A DNA stretch of 64,000 bases from the NCBI GenBank assembly GCA_902806565.1, contig CADCXA010000053.1, positions 868,001 through 932,000 on the forward strand, read 5' to 3'. Source of the DNA: Hypoxylon rubiginosum. Its lineage: Eukaryota; Ascomycota; Sordariomycetes; Xylariales; Hypoxylaceae. Below the pieces are notes generated by a model. It was not told where the DNA came from and searched no databases. It was given only the letters and a program-made list of their open reading frames with translations. Numbering within the stretch: position 1 is the first letter of the stretch; every line of letters begins with the position of its first letter. This document shows, one piece after another, positions 36,849-48,722 of the stretch. A program made the position numbers and the translations under genes.

Positions 36849-39104
36849 GTGTATGCTATTGGGCGTCGTTCAAAGCACTTCAAATTGCACCTCGCTGTGA
36901 GTCTCGGAGGATCACGGCCTGTTTAAAGGTGCGATTGGAAGCGCTTCGACTTGACAAGAAGCTGGGGGGGTTATCCCGCTGTGGTGTGCAATGAGGCAAC
37001 TTGCGACTATGGTGATGTCTGCGCTGTATCGTCTCTCGCGTCGTCGATACCGGTAGTAGGTGTGCGGATTCGGAGGTCGCGCTCGGGCTCGGGCTCGATT
37101 TGTACGGAGTTGCGCCGAGAAATACGATGTGTAGATTACCTTGGGTAGGCTGATAAATCGCTTCGGGTGTAGATGAACGAGTTGTATTGGTTCAATGGGA
37201 TCTACCGAGGGGCCGAAAATGATAGGCTCAGTCGATATGGTGTATACCTTTAGAGAAGGTCGTCTGCGGAATATTTATTCGTAACGCACTGAATGTCGTC
37301 TACAAAAGTTGGTTCGGAATGAAGCCTTACGGGTGAATGCGTCTTCGGTACATATATGGTATATGTGTCATAGACGGAGTTAGGGAAATGGTAGAAGATA
37401 AGCGGGTGGTTAAGGGGGTTGAGATAGAAGCTATCTGCGGTTTGTGCGCACCCGCACCCCCGAACCCCGCGACATCACCTACCCAGGTATAGGTAGCTCT
37501 ATCTGACCAATCACAGCTCATTTCTTCAGGGCATGCTAAATCCTCGGGGCATGGGCTTTAGGGAGTAGACTGTAATACGTAACGCGCGCCCACGGATACA
37601 AGATGTCATGGGGTTTGGGACGGATCTTAGCCAATCCTCAGCACACGCTTTGTAATAGTCAATGTACTATCTGTATTAAGTACAGGCCATACTCTAAGCT
37701 ATTATTTGGACTAAAACTTGTAACTTCTAATTAGATAGCGCTATTAGGAATCGAACTTAATACACGTTTTAAAGCCCTAAGACTATTGCTCGCGCTTCTG
37801 CGAGACATTGGACGCTGTGGAGTTTCATGCAAGCCCCCACGAAGTCTCCCCAGGTTTGGCCATACAGGTGGTTCTTCTGCCCATGTGGTATTGCTGGCGG
37901 TGAGTCTCAGCTGGGCTGTAGGGCTACGAATAGGAATGTATGCCGAGTGATCGACTTTACATATTTCTTAGACGGGTATTGGATTCGGGTCCGATACTAG
38001 TCTTGATCACTAATACCTACCTCCTATGCATAATGCTTCACGTAACAAATGTAACCTTCATTGTTGTCTGTGTGACCTTATAGAAGTACCTAGGTAATCT
38101 GATTTTATCTTGGTTAATAAGGAGAACCAACCCATCAACACACGCAGATAATAATAAGTGAACAATGGAAGGAAGAACAAGACCAGACCAACATTATATT
38201 AATTTTTCAGTGTACGGAATACAAATTTCCAAGCACCCAAGAACTACGAAAACTGAAAACTCGAAACTCGAAACTCGAGGCTGTTAATGCTCAAGTTTCT
38301 AAGGTCTTCAAAGACTTTGAACAAGTTCGTTGAAAACCTTCAAAGCGGACAAAATAGCGTCGTTAGAAATGCTTCTTTCCCCTCAACCTAATCAGGTTTA
38401 TTCCGTAGTGTGACCTTTAATCTTACACAATATATACAAATGTAAAGATTTAAGAAATATTTATATTTACAAGAGGCTTTTACGCCATTATGAATTTGGT
38501 CGCGAGAAATATGTATGATTCCGAGTTGTAGGTCATCGTGGAAGCTTGATTGGGTTATCAGGTTATGTGGGAGAAATTAGAATGTATACTTCAATTACAC
38601 GCAACTTACACAAGCAGATAAGCCAGGCTAGCACCACACGTTAAAAAAAACATGCTAAGGGTTAAGATATCAAAGAACGTGTAAAATGGAAGATAAAGTG
38701 ATAATAAGCTCTAGAGGCAACTACGTAATGCTAATGGATAAGAGATATCCTAGACAAGTTAGTAATGAACCGTCATGTTTTAGCGTTCTAATGAGACCCC
38801 TAAGGCTAGTCTTCCAGTGCACTCTGGGGGTACATTGATCGCTGTGGTCGCTGTGGGGAAGCATGGCGACAAGGATAACTCCGATCCGGCGGGCATGGGG
38901 GGTTTCGGCTTAGCTGGTAAATGCGCCGCCATCGCAAACCTGCATTTTGCTATTTTGAACATTTTCATCACATAACCTCCAGTAACCAGTAACCGCGGGT
39001 ACGTCTCCCCCAAAATTTTTTTTCCTATTTCTACCTACCCAAGTAGATAATTGAAATCTAATGCAGAAATTTCTCACCATCTTTAGAGGTCGAATTTGCC
39101 CAAG
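36849..39104. other. 2.2-kb intergenic region
   Basis: A divergent spacer between the IBtk-like gene and the oxodicarboxylate carrier, probably containing a long 5' leader for the former. It includes one ACCTAGGT palindrome at 38088-38095 and a short GAAACTCGAAACTCGA tandem near 38260. No gene, tRNA or repeat family was convincingly identified. Confidence 0.45.
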
Positions 39105-40363
39105 ATGTCACAAGACAAACCTCTCCCCTTCGTATATACGTTCGCCGCAGGTCAGTCGCAAAGCTTACCTAGCTCTCAGTGCTGCTGACAGCCATGTCGC
39201 ATCAACTAACAACCCAGTATAGGCGCGGTCGCCGGCATCTCGGAGGTAAACGATGAGCTCGATGTTCTCTTGCTCGATACATAGAAGCTAATATGTTCAA
39301 TTCTCTTCCAGATTTTGACCATGTATTAAGTTTTCCAACCCATGTGTCGCGTGCTTATAGCTTACGTCCACTAGGTACCCTTTGGATGTTGTAAAGACCC
39401 GAGTGTGAGAGAGAATGCGATCCCATCGCTTAGCTCCCCAAGGCTTACCACGGGATAGACAACTCCAAACTGGCAAAGGAACTGGCATAGACTCCTATAA
39501 CGGTATGCTGGATTGCTTCCAGAAGATCATTCGCTACGAAGGGTATGGTAACCGCCTGGACCTGGATGTCTTGAGCTCACCCGATGCGCAGGTTCTCGAG
39601 GTTATACAGAGGCATCACCGCCCCTATCTTGATGGAAGCTCCGAAGCGTGCCACCAAGTTCGCCGCCAACGATGAATGGGGCAAGCTCTACCGCAAGGCC
39701 TTCGGCGTCGAGAAGATGAATCAGTCGCTCTCCATTTTAACCGGCGCATCTGCCGGAGCAACCGAGTCCTTCGTTGTCGTACCTTTCGAGTTGGTCAAGA
39801 TCAGACTACAAGACAAGGCTTCGGCAGGCAAATATACCGGCATGATCGATGTCGTTAGCAAAACGATCAAGGCCGAGGGCGTTCTGGCCATGTACAACGG
39901 CCTCGAGAGCACCTTGTGGCGTCATATCCTCTGGAATGCCGGTTACTTTGGCTGCATTTTCCAAGTCAAGGAGCTCTTGCCAAAGGTCGAGACCAAGAAA
40001 GGTGAGATCGTCAACGGCCTGATCTCAGGCTCGGTTGGTGGCACAGTCGGCACAATACTCAACACACCCTTGGATGTCGTCAAGTCACGTATCCAAAATA
40101 GCCCCAAGGTCGCCGGCCAAATTCCCAAATACAATTGGGCTTGGGGTGCTTGCGCTACTGTGATGAAGGAGGAGGGTTTTGGTGCCTTATACAAGGGTTT
40201 CTTGCCCAAGGTACTCAGACTTGGACCGGGAGGAGGTATATTGCTGGTAGTTTTCACTGGTATGATGGTAAGAACTCCCACGTGCTTCCCCTTATTTTCA
40301 CATGTACCAAATACTAATAGATCATGTTGATAGGATTTCTTCCGCTCTATGAAAAACATATAG
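39105..40363 (+). CDS. ODC: Mitochondrial 2-oxodicarboxylate carrier
   Basis: Seven exons, 39105-39150, 39223-39245, 39312-39322, 39375-39404, 39459-39542, 39592-40267 and 40334-40363, encode 299 residues. The third exon is only 11 bases and the second 23. Three mitochondrial-carrier repeats each carry the PxD/ExxK/R signature: MYPLDVVKTR, VPFELVKIRLQ and NTPLDVVKSRIQ. RGITAPILMEAPKRATKFAA is the contact-site segment typical of Odc carriers. They exchange 2-oxoadipate and 2-oxoglutarate across the inner membrane, linking lysine and tryptophan metabolism with the TCA cycle. The start MSQDKPLPFVYTFAAGAVAG is the family opening. Confidence 0.94.
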
Positions 40364-41983
40364 GATTCCGTACCTGATTGGGCGTTAATTCCTGGAAATC
40401 CATGCCACTGAAGTTGGCTGGCGGTATGTACATTGGTTGAGACGAAGACTTCCATATAAATATATCTAGCACGCGCTTTCTTTCAGTATTAGAACATACC
40501 CGTCTTTTCCTTTTCAAATTCGTCTCTAGGCTGTCACTTTCTAGTTTTGAGCCTATTCCCCAATCACCAAGTCGACCGCCCTCGAGATCCCATCTCCAAT
40601 ACACAGAATTCTTCCCGATTCGCGTGACACTCTTTGAATGGGGCCTCTGCAAGTTATACGCAAGTATTCTCATTTTATTTTTACTCTTTCCTACTTATCT
40701 CCACCGCCGTTAACTAATCTCCCCTGGATGGGTCACGGTTTCTACGTTTACCGTAGTAACATCCCTCGAACAGAAGAGTCATCGTACCGTTCCAAGATAG
40801 ACCACTTATCTTATAGCCCAGTCTCCAACAATAACCTATCCCCTAAAAAAAGCCTCGTTCTAGATTCCCAATCGACTTCAGAAGTGGGATTCAGCCTCAA
40901 GGTATGTCTTCTCGCAGTTCCTTAGACACCCTTGGCTCCTCGGTCTCCCTGCCAGTCTATCGTTCTTGCTCTAACACACGCGCCATTCATCCGATATTCC
41001 CTCTAACACCAGACCTCACTTCCAATGCTACCAAGGTACCTTCACAGCTAGTATTCGTTAACCAGTAACTGCCTTGGCCGTGGTGAACCTTCTCCTAGTA
41101 GATACCTATCCTTGCCCACTCCAAATCGAGCATCTAACTACTCCCCTAAGAATCCACGAACTATCAATCTCTTACATTTTTTCACCGAATATCTGTACTG
41201 TTCGTATGATTAGGTATCTGCCTACCTAAATCACATCATTAACAACCACGGTACGTTGAGCAGCGCCTAATCAGAGGTCTGAGTGAGTTGATCCTAACAT
41301 CTCCTGTGATCCAGCCCGTTTAGCCTCCACCTCTTCTGGTCACTACATCAGACCGTCTCACCCATAGAGTCTCATAGATCTCATTGATATCGAATTGTTT
41401 GCTCAACTATCTCCAATAATCTATCTCGTGAGTTATCTATGCGAGACTCTCGTTCCTTCCCCAGTGTCTTCCTCACTCCCTCACCGCGTTGATATCTAAT
41501 ACACCCCTACCCTCCACTTTGCTACTCAATATCGTACTTCCTTCCACTGGCAGTTCGCCTTTGGCTCACTACCTAGGTGCCTAACACAATCACCTTCACG
41601 TCTGCTTCCTAATACCTAGCACCAACCATTCTAATTCAAGTTCGAGTTGACCTTCGAAGCACAGTCACCTACTAATGAACCAGATTTTGACAGTCGGTCT
41701 ACACTTTTTACATTCCGCTGATCTTCCACCCTATTCTGCACTCATTTATCTTCCCTTGATACTCGGCGTACCTTCTATCTTCCGTAGGAAGGACCAAGTC
41801 CGGAAAATAAGCCTCACATTTCCAATCAGGGACTAACCAAAAAGCCGTTGTTAGTTCTGCAGACACTTCGCCTCAACCTTCGTCGCCTATCTTCTAGCCT
41901 TTTCATCGCTAAATCACTTAATCTAGTCATTGATTAGCCTCCTCATTCACCAAACTTCCCCGAGATTGAGCGAGACAGATCAG
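40364..41983. other. Pyrimidine-rich upstream region of the F-box-like gene
   Basis: 1.6 kb of mainly C/T-rich sequence on the plus strand, with many CTACC, TCTCC and CCTTCC runs. It probably combines the promoter and a long 5' leader of the following gene. One ACCTAGGT palindrome lies at 41571-41578. Short frames such as 40638-40925 show no domain. Confidence 0.45.
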
Positions 41984-44601
41984 ATGTCTTCCGTACACGG
42001 CGAAGACGCAGAGGAGGCGGACGATCATGCGCACGAGGGGGACGTGGAGCACCCAGAGGAATTGCACGTGGTTATAGCCAATCATCCTCCCAGCGATACG
42101 GATGATAACGGCAATAGCGATGATGGTGCGCCTGTGGATCACGATGAACATCACGATGAACGTAAGATTACACTCCATTCTCCAAAGAAACATACTAATA
42201 TTTTCAGTCGATGACCCAACTGTCAACCCGAACATCTTGGAAAACTTATCAGATGGGTCCTCCGATGGCCCAAGTCCTAGACGTCCACGTCCTAGGCGTC
42301 CCGGTCCCAGGCGCTCATCTCCCACTCGTCAAGAACTCAAGGAGGAGGTCCACAGGCTGATCATCCTAGCCGAAGATATGGTGAAGGATGACTCCATGGA
42401 TAAAAAACTCAAGGCACTTAGACAGGAAGTTCGGCAATTAAGAAAAACTGTTGCTCAACTCAAAGGGGAGCCTACTCGTATCGTGGTAAGCACACTCTTT
42501 CGGCCTTCAATTCGGATGAGGATATGCTGACATAACCATATAGCCGTGGAGTGGACTACTCCGGAGCTATATCAATGGCAACCCTGAACGTGCCACTTAT
42601 CATGATATCTACCGAGCGTGTTGCAAGCAGGAAAACATGTCTATGACGTTAAGCGTGTTTCATCCAGATTTCAATCTCCTACCAGAAGGACGGGATGATG
42701 ACGAGCCTGAAGTGCCTGTGCTCGAGGCGTACATGTCTCGCGAGAAACCTTCACGACCTCACAACAGCCCCCCCGATAACTTTCCTCGGCACCCACCTCT
42801 GTTGGAATGGCGCCCGTTTCCATTCGAGGAACTCCCTTGGGAGCTCCAAGTGAAAATCTTCAGACTAGTATTCGTCAAGCGTGGGCTTGTCCACTGCCTT
42901 TCTCGACTAGATCCTTTCGTTCCTCCTTCCGACTTCCCAGCAGAGAACGAAGAGAACCACAGCCAGCTACCCAAAAGGTTCCATTTCGGAACGTCTCCTT
43001 GCCAAATCAGACGAGCCCGCAGACCGAACGATTTTTTGCGGCCTCTCCTGGTGTGCAAACGCTGGTACTTTGTCGGTGTTCACGCGTTCTATGGAGCCAA
43101 CACTTTCGCTTTTAGTTCGTTGGGCGAGTTTCATCGGTTTTTTAACGGGATCGGCGCCGCACGCGTGGAGCGCATTGCAAACATCGAAATCATGTGGCAC
43201 GGTGCATTAATGCCTGTGCAGAATCCTCAGTTGTCGCTACGCACTATAGGCTTGGCCTGGCTCCTGATGACCAGACGTCTGCGAACGCTTGTGGTACATA
43301 TAGCTGAGTCTATTGCATGGCGAAGGAGACGGGGGAACGAAACGAGAATAAAGAAGGTCCAAGGCCAGAGAGTCGAACGTCACAGAGGATTGGATTGGGA
43401 CAGGCGCCCGAACGGTGGCCTATTAGATGAAGCCAGAGCCAGAATAGAGCAGGCTGGAGAGAGTTCTTCCGAAGAGGACCTATCCGACAGGGAGCTTACC
43501 GTCGTCGATCTGCTAATCCGTCAGACCGATAAGCAGCCCGATTGGCGAAAGAACCGCTCAATGCAAACTATTCAGGGCATGGATTACATTCGCTCGCTGC
43601 GCGGCATGAAATGGGTCCGGTTCTTGGAACGTGACGGAGATGAGCACCGACAATCCATTCGAGACTGGACGTTCCTCCAATACATAAATACCTCCGTAAC
43701 GATGCCAAAGCAACCAAAGGATGCTGCCGAAAGTGAGCTTGAGAACTTGAAGCCTCTATCGGGCCTTAATGACTGGATACCGACGGAGCAGGATATCCTT
43801 ATCATCAAGGCCTTTTATGACGAGACGCCGATAGCAGACCCTGTCGGTGGTTCCGACGCCAGCGAATTGGCGGACGGTTCGTCGAGTGATTCTCACAGTA
43901 GTGGTGGTAGCGATAATGGTGATAGGAATCCTCGTGGCCCTAACAACGGTGGCGGCGCGGACGTGATAGAATCGGATGATTCTGGTTCCGACAGTGATCC
44001 GTCTGACGGTTTCGACGGCCCCCTTGCGCCGAACGAGAATGGGCAAAACGACGACGGTGACAGAATGGATATTGACGACGAAAGTAACCTATTCGTAAGT
44101 GAGCGCTCTGGTTCTCCCGATGATCCCCCAACGCCAGAATCCGAGGATGGCCTCTTCGTTCGATCTGGCTCAGGCAGTGCACCGCCCCCGGATCGAATCG
44201 TCATAGACCTCACCGGCGAGGAAACCGACGACGAAGACGATGGATCGCCGCCCTCGGAGGACCATAGTTTATCGTCCGAACGAGTCAAAAGTGAGCCCCG
44301 ATCGGACGCCGACCAAGCTCTTAGCAACCAAGTGAACAACATGACACTAAACGATGACGGCGGCGACTCGGACGACGAGCATAGGTTTATGAGGGAAGAA
44401 TCGCCGCCCGACAGCGAGGACGAGTCTGACATCGACACTGGTTCTGACCCAATTAACTATGCAGGATCGCCCTCCGCAAGATCGCCCTCTGTAGGATCGC
44501 CCTCTGCAGGACCGCCTTCTCCCTCATCAAAGCGCTCCGGGGAAGATAGTGCTAGCAGTGATGGCGGAGAACACTCCCCGAAGCGTCCGCGCATCGACTA
44601 A
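41984..44601 (+). CDS. F-box-like protein with acidic disordered tail
   Basis: Exons 41984-42161, 42208-42485 and 42544-44601 encode 837 residues. The first 60 residues are acidic and His-rich (EEADDHAHEGDVEHPEELH). A coiled coil follows (DKKLKALRQEVRQLRKTVAQ). At about 250-350 there is an F-box-like segment: FPFEELPWELQVKIFRLVF, then FLRPLLVCKRWYFVGVHAFY and FSSLGEFHRFF. The second half is long, Asp/Ser/Gly-rich and disordered, ending with short repeats of GSPSA/RSPSV type and the basic KRPRID. F-box proteins recruit substrates to SCF ubiquitin ligases; here the box is divergent and no substrate-binding repeat follows. An in-frame ATG at 41930 would add 18 residues. Confidence 0.75.
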
Positions 44602-45467
44602 GAGCATACCTCTCTACACTGCCTCTTGCTCAAACTATCATTGAAACGAGCAATCGCTTTCAACCCCGACGTTCAAGATTAGTACATTTGAATCGCTTTT
44701 CTACAGTAATTCCGGAATTTTGTTTTCCTGTTTCAACTCTCGATTAATCACCTCTCAAAATCTGCCTCCTAATTCATATCGAAATTCTGGGTCAGATAAC
44801 ATGGAAGTAATAACAATGTTACGCGAGGAGCTTCAAAAAACAACCAACTTCTCTCTATCTCTAAGGGGCAAGAGGCCGAGCGGCCAGACCCCCGACATCG
44901 AGAGTATTGAATGATTTACGATATTTTCACTACATACCTACTTCTTCGCCTCAAACCACAATGGTTTATCGGCTGATGCTCCCGGGGCTCACAGGTTTAC
45001 TCGAATCTCACGATATTTGCAAGGCTGCCCCATATACCTAGTCGCATACGACTGCCCGTCTACATATCACACACGCCGATCTCGATACCGTCTTGCAAGC
45101 ACGTCCATGCAATTTGACTCATGCGCGAAGTCTTGATAGTCTTGAGATATTATTACCTACCCGTTGCAACATTTTATCAGTGCCTTTTCGTACTAATTAC
45201 CCACCTGGCTACCTGCTGGGATCAAATCCGACACCGTACAGAATAGGGTAGATTCACGCAGTTTCTAATTAGGTGGTTTTAGGCTGTGGTTATGAGCTTT
45301 TGCTATACTGGCATCTCCGCTGCTGTGGCGTGGAAGAAAAGCCGGGGAGAGACGAAAGATTTAATATTTATTAGAACACATAATCGAAGATTTCACTTAA
45401 ACTACCTTTCGCTGTGCCCAATTGAATTGACTGACTTCAGTGACTTGCTAACATGGTAGGTATCTAT
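44602..45467. other. Convergent spacer F-box-like/BUD22
   Basis: About 870 bases between converging stops. A 64-codon frame at 44720-44914 has no domain. Nothing else stands out. Confidence 0.5.
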
Positions 45468-47044
45468 CTAGTCAAACACAACCTTGTGCCCCTGGAATGC
45501 GATTTTCTGGCCCTCCTCCTTGGCCTTCTTCGCCGCGGCCCAACTGGGGTGGAGAGAACCAGTATCGTCTCTCTTAGTAGGCGCCTTGGGCTTCGGCTCG
45601 TTGAAAGTCCGGTTCCCCTCGCCATCTTGGTGGCGCGCGCCCTGCATCTGCCGCTGGCGCTCGGGGTGGACGTGTTTACTTTCGAATGGATTTCGGATAC
45701 CCTTCTTCCAGGGCTTGTTGTCCCCGTCGTCTCCCACGGCGCCTCGCTTCATGTCCCAGCCCTGATCTCTGCCCGAGCTTGCCATTTCCTGCTGCTTCTG
45801 GACGTGCTTGGCCTTGTCCTTGTACTTCTTCTCCCAGATCGCCTGCCTAGCTCTCTGACCCCTTCGGTTCTTTCGCGGCGGACCGTCGTCGAGATCGGAT
45901 GCCTCCGATTCGGAGCCCGATATGTAACCCCCCATTAGCGTCGGCAGGAACGCCGAGTTACCAGCCGAGATAGGGCCGGCTTTGGCGGCCCTGGCCTTCT
46001 TGGGGGGCGGAGATACGCCAGAGCTCTCGCTTTCTGAAAGTTCGGGGTCCTCTTCTTCCCCCTCGGATGAAGAGGCTGCTGACGAGATGGACATGTCGTC
46101 GGCGCTCGACTTTCGGACCGACCTCGATCTACTATCTGCGAAGTCGTCTTCCTCAATCGGGCCATTTTCGTCTGACTCATCCTCGTCACTAGAGCCAGCC
46201 ACGAAACCGTCGTAACGCGCCCACGCCTGCTCCTCTGCGTCGCTATCGGCGAACCCTTCGAATACCTCATCATCGGACGGCCCATCTTCCTCGCCGCTAT
46301 CGAGATCACCCCCATCTTCCACAGCCTTATCTCGTTTCCTCTTCAGAAGCACAGGTTCTAGCTCTTCTTCCAAGCCAGACTGCTCCTCCTCCTCGCCTTC
46401 CTGTTCTTTGCCCTTCCCACCACGGGCCGCAGCCGCGGCGGAATCGTTTCTATCGTCGGCCTGTTCTTCTGTATCTTCCCTGCCGCTCTTCTTCCCCTTC
46501 CTACCCTTATTCATCTTCTCCGGCATGGGGACCCGCAGGGCGATGCAGGTGCCCATGACGGCGGCCTCGACGACGTCGCGGATCTGCTTCCGGTTGCAGA
46601 GCGCGCTCGTCACGTTGTGCAGCGCCGCCTTCTCTTCCTCCGACAGGCCCTCGGGCTTCGCCACCGGCCTTATGATATCCGCCGGTAGCTTGGGCGACTC
46701 GGCCATGCCCTTGACTTTCAGGAGCGACGAGCAGAGGTGCGCGTGCGCGGCTTGCTGGAGATCGAGACTCTAAGAAATCGGGAATTCGCATGTTAGCGCT
46801 GGTCACCCTTGACTGCTCGACAAGTGGCAATTAAGCCATCCAAAGCGTGGCGTACCTTTAGAACCGCAATCTCCCTCTCAAGCCTCGCGACCTTGGCCGG
46901 GTCGGCCTGGGCCTCGCGGATGCGCTTGCTCAGGCGCTGGCGCTCGAAGCCCTTCGCAGTCTTCATGCCACGGGCTAATTCCTTGTGCCATTGCGTCAGC
47001 TTCTCCTCTAGGCTGGGCTCGTAGTTTCGTTTCCGCTTCGGCAT
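45468..47044 (-). CDS. BUD22: Bud22/SRFBP1-like ribosome biogenesis protein
   Basis: Exons 47044-46856 and 46769-45468 encode 496 residues. The N-terminal helical part (LTQWHKELARGMKTAKGFER, QRLSKRIREAQADPAKVARL) matches the Bud22 N-terminus. Acidic low-complexity stretches follow. The C-terminal Bud22 signature is clear: RRGQRARQAIWEKKYKDKAK, then a Lys-rich segment and the end LHPSWAAAKKAKEEGQKIAF with FQGHKVVFD. Yeast Bud22 is a nucleolar 90S pre-ribosome factor needed for 40S production. It is the second early small-subunit factor in this window, with the BFR2-like gene. The basic/acidic alternation is normal for the family. Confidence 0.92.
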
Positions 47045-47718
47045 GTTTGCGTGTGTATGGGATGTTGCGCTTCTCTGTTAACTACTTCGAGGAAATTCCA
47101 ATTTTTGGAAATTTTTGGACATTGGCCGAGCGTTACTACTGTTATGCGCATATCTACGTATTCTTATATACAGTATCTCGTTATCGATAGGCCAATACAT
47201 TTTCACGATGCACGATACGAAGTCAGCTACCTTCAAGATTAATCTCTTAGTCCTAAGCCATTGTATGTAGGTATGGAATGGGGGAAAAATGATAATTAAG
47301 CTACCTAATCAGACGGTTTTATATTACAGTCTCTCTCTCTCTCATTCCTCTACTATTTGGCATACGCAAGAGATGTGTTACACCTATCAGATCGGAAAAT
47401 AAAGGGGGCGAAGACTTCGAGCGGCCTAGATCTGACGTATCGAGACCCCAGTTATACCGAGAGGCAGCTTTGGTGCTGTCGATGTTGATTCTATGCCGGA
47501 GAAGTATTGGATGTCCCTCCTTCTATAGGAGACTTACTCAGCATCCACTGCTATTCGGTCCTTAGTCGGATTTATCGTATGCAGCTACAGCCTACCAGTT
47601 GAATAGACGGAGTTGGTATCAAGAGAAGGTAGCGGCTTTCATCTCCTCACCAACAAACCTCTCATATTGTTCATCCTCACATGCCTATCAGTTGATACGT
47701 CTTCATACATCAGAAACG
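47045..47718. other. Divergent spacer BUD22/SDR
   Basis: Holds the promoters of both flanking genes. A short CT microsatellite lies at about 47331-47343. No coding sequence was recognised. Confidence 0.5.
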
Positions 47719-48722
47719 ATGACTTCACAGCCGACACTGGCTGGACTTAGCGCGGAGAGCTTGTTCAATGTGAAGGGTCTAGTTGCTGTCGTAACAGGCG
47801 GCGGTACCGGTGGGTTCGGCCCGAACTTCGGGTGTATTATATCCAAACCCCTAACGGCGCTAAAAGTTTATAGGGATTGGGCTCATGATAACGAAGGCCT
47901 TGGTAGCCAATGGTGTATTCAAGGTCTACATTCTAGGACGACGTCTGCAGGTCCTCCAAGAAGCCGCAGCCCAGTTGGGCCCGAGTAAAGTAATACCGGT
48001 AACCTGCGACGTAACCTCCAAGGAGTCGTTACAGTCGGCGGCCAGCAAGGTCCAGCAGGAAGCGGGCTTTCTTAACCTGCTCGTCTGTAACTCGGGCATA
48101 GGTGGACCGGACGGCAATCGCCCGAAACCTGAGACGAGCCTGGACGAGTTTGTCGAGGGTAATCTGTCTGTACCATTCGAGGACTATGTAGACACGTTCG
48201 CTGTCAACACGGGGTCTGTTTGGTACACTGCCATGTCCTTTCTCAAGCTGTTGGATGCTGGGAATAAACAAGGTAATGTGGAGCAGCAGAGCCAGATTGT
48301 CGCCGTGAGCGCGGTTGGCAGCTTCAGCAAAATTGGCAAATTCGCATATGGGCAGAGCAAGGCTGCCTGCAACCACCTTATGAAGCAGCTAAGTGTGCTG
48401 CTGCCGCAATGGAATATCAGAGCGAATATTATATGTCCCGGGCGTACGTTATCACTTATTCACAACTTTAAGTAGTCTCTGCCTGTTTGAAGCACTCCGA
48501 AAGAGACACTAAAGCATATCAGTCTACCCGAGCGAGATGTCAGCCTTGATTATTGAGAAAGGCAGCATCGGAAAAGATATCGTACCGCTTGAGCGAGCTG
48601 GTGATGAGCGGGACATGGCCGGCGCAATCCTCTATCTCGCCTCGAGGGCAGGCGCTTACTGCAATGGTACCATCATCATAACAGATGGAGGAAGATTGAC
48701 AACTGTCCCTTCCACGTTTTAA
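47719..48722 (+). CDS. Short-chain dehydrogenase/reductase, 286 aa
   Basis: Exons 47719-47809, 47874-48443 and 48523-48722 join in frame. The cofactor motif spans intron 1 (VVTGGGTG, then IGLMITKALV), giving TGxxxGIG. ILGRR after strand 2 suggests NADP(H). LLVCNSGIGG replaces the usual NNAG with NSG. The catalytic region reads VAVSAVGSFSKIGKFAYGQS with Ser and YxxxK (YGQSKAA). The end (IYLASRAGAYCNGTIIITDG, spliced from LYPSEMSALI) is that of the classical SDR family. The substrate cannot be deduced. It stands alone, next to the long gene-poor gap, so context gives no pathway. Confidence 0.88.

Noticed and set aside
37740..37800. tRNA-like text on the minus strand with a B-box-like AGTTCGATTCC
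   Set aside because: No matching acceptor stem, no proper D-arm or A-box spacing; best seen as chance or a very old relic.
43893..44438. Long minus-strand open frame (181 codons) opposite the F-box-like gene
   Set aside because: It is Ser/Arg-rich, as expected from the complement of Asp/Ser-rich codons, and has no domain.
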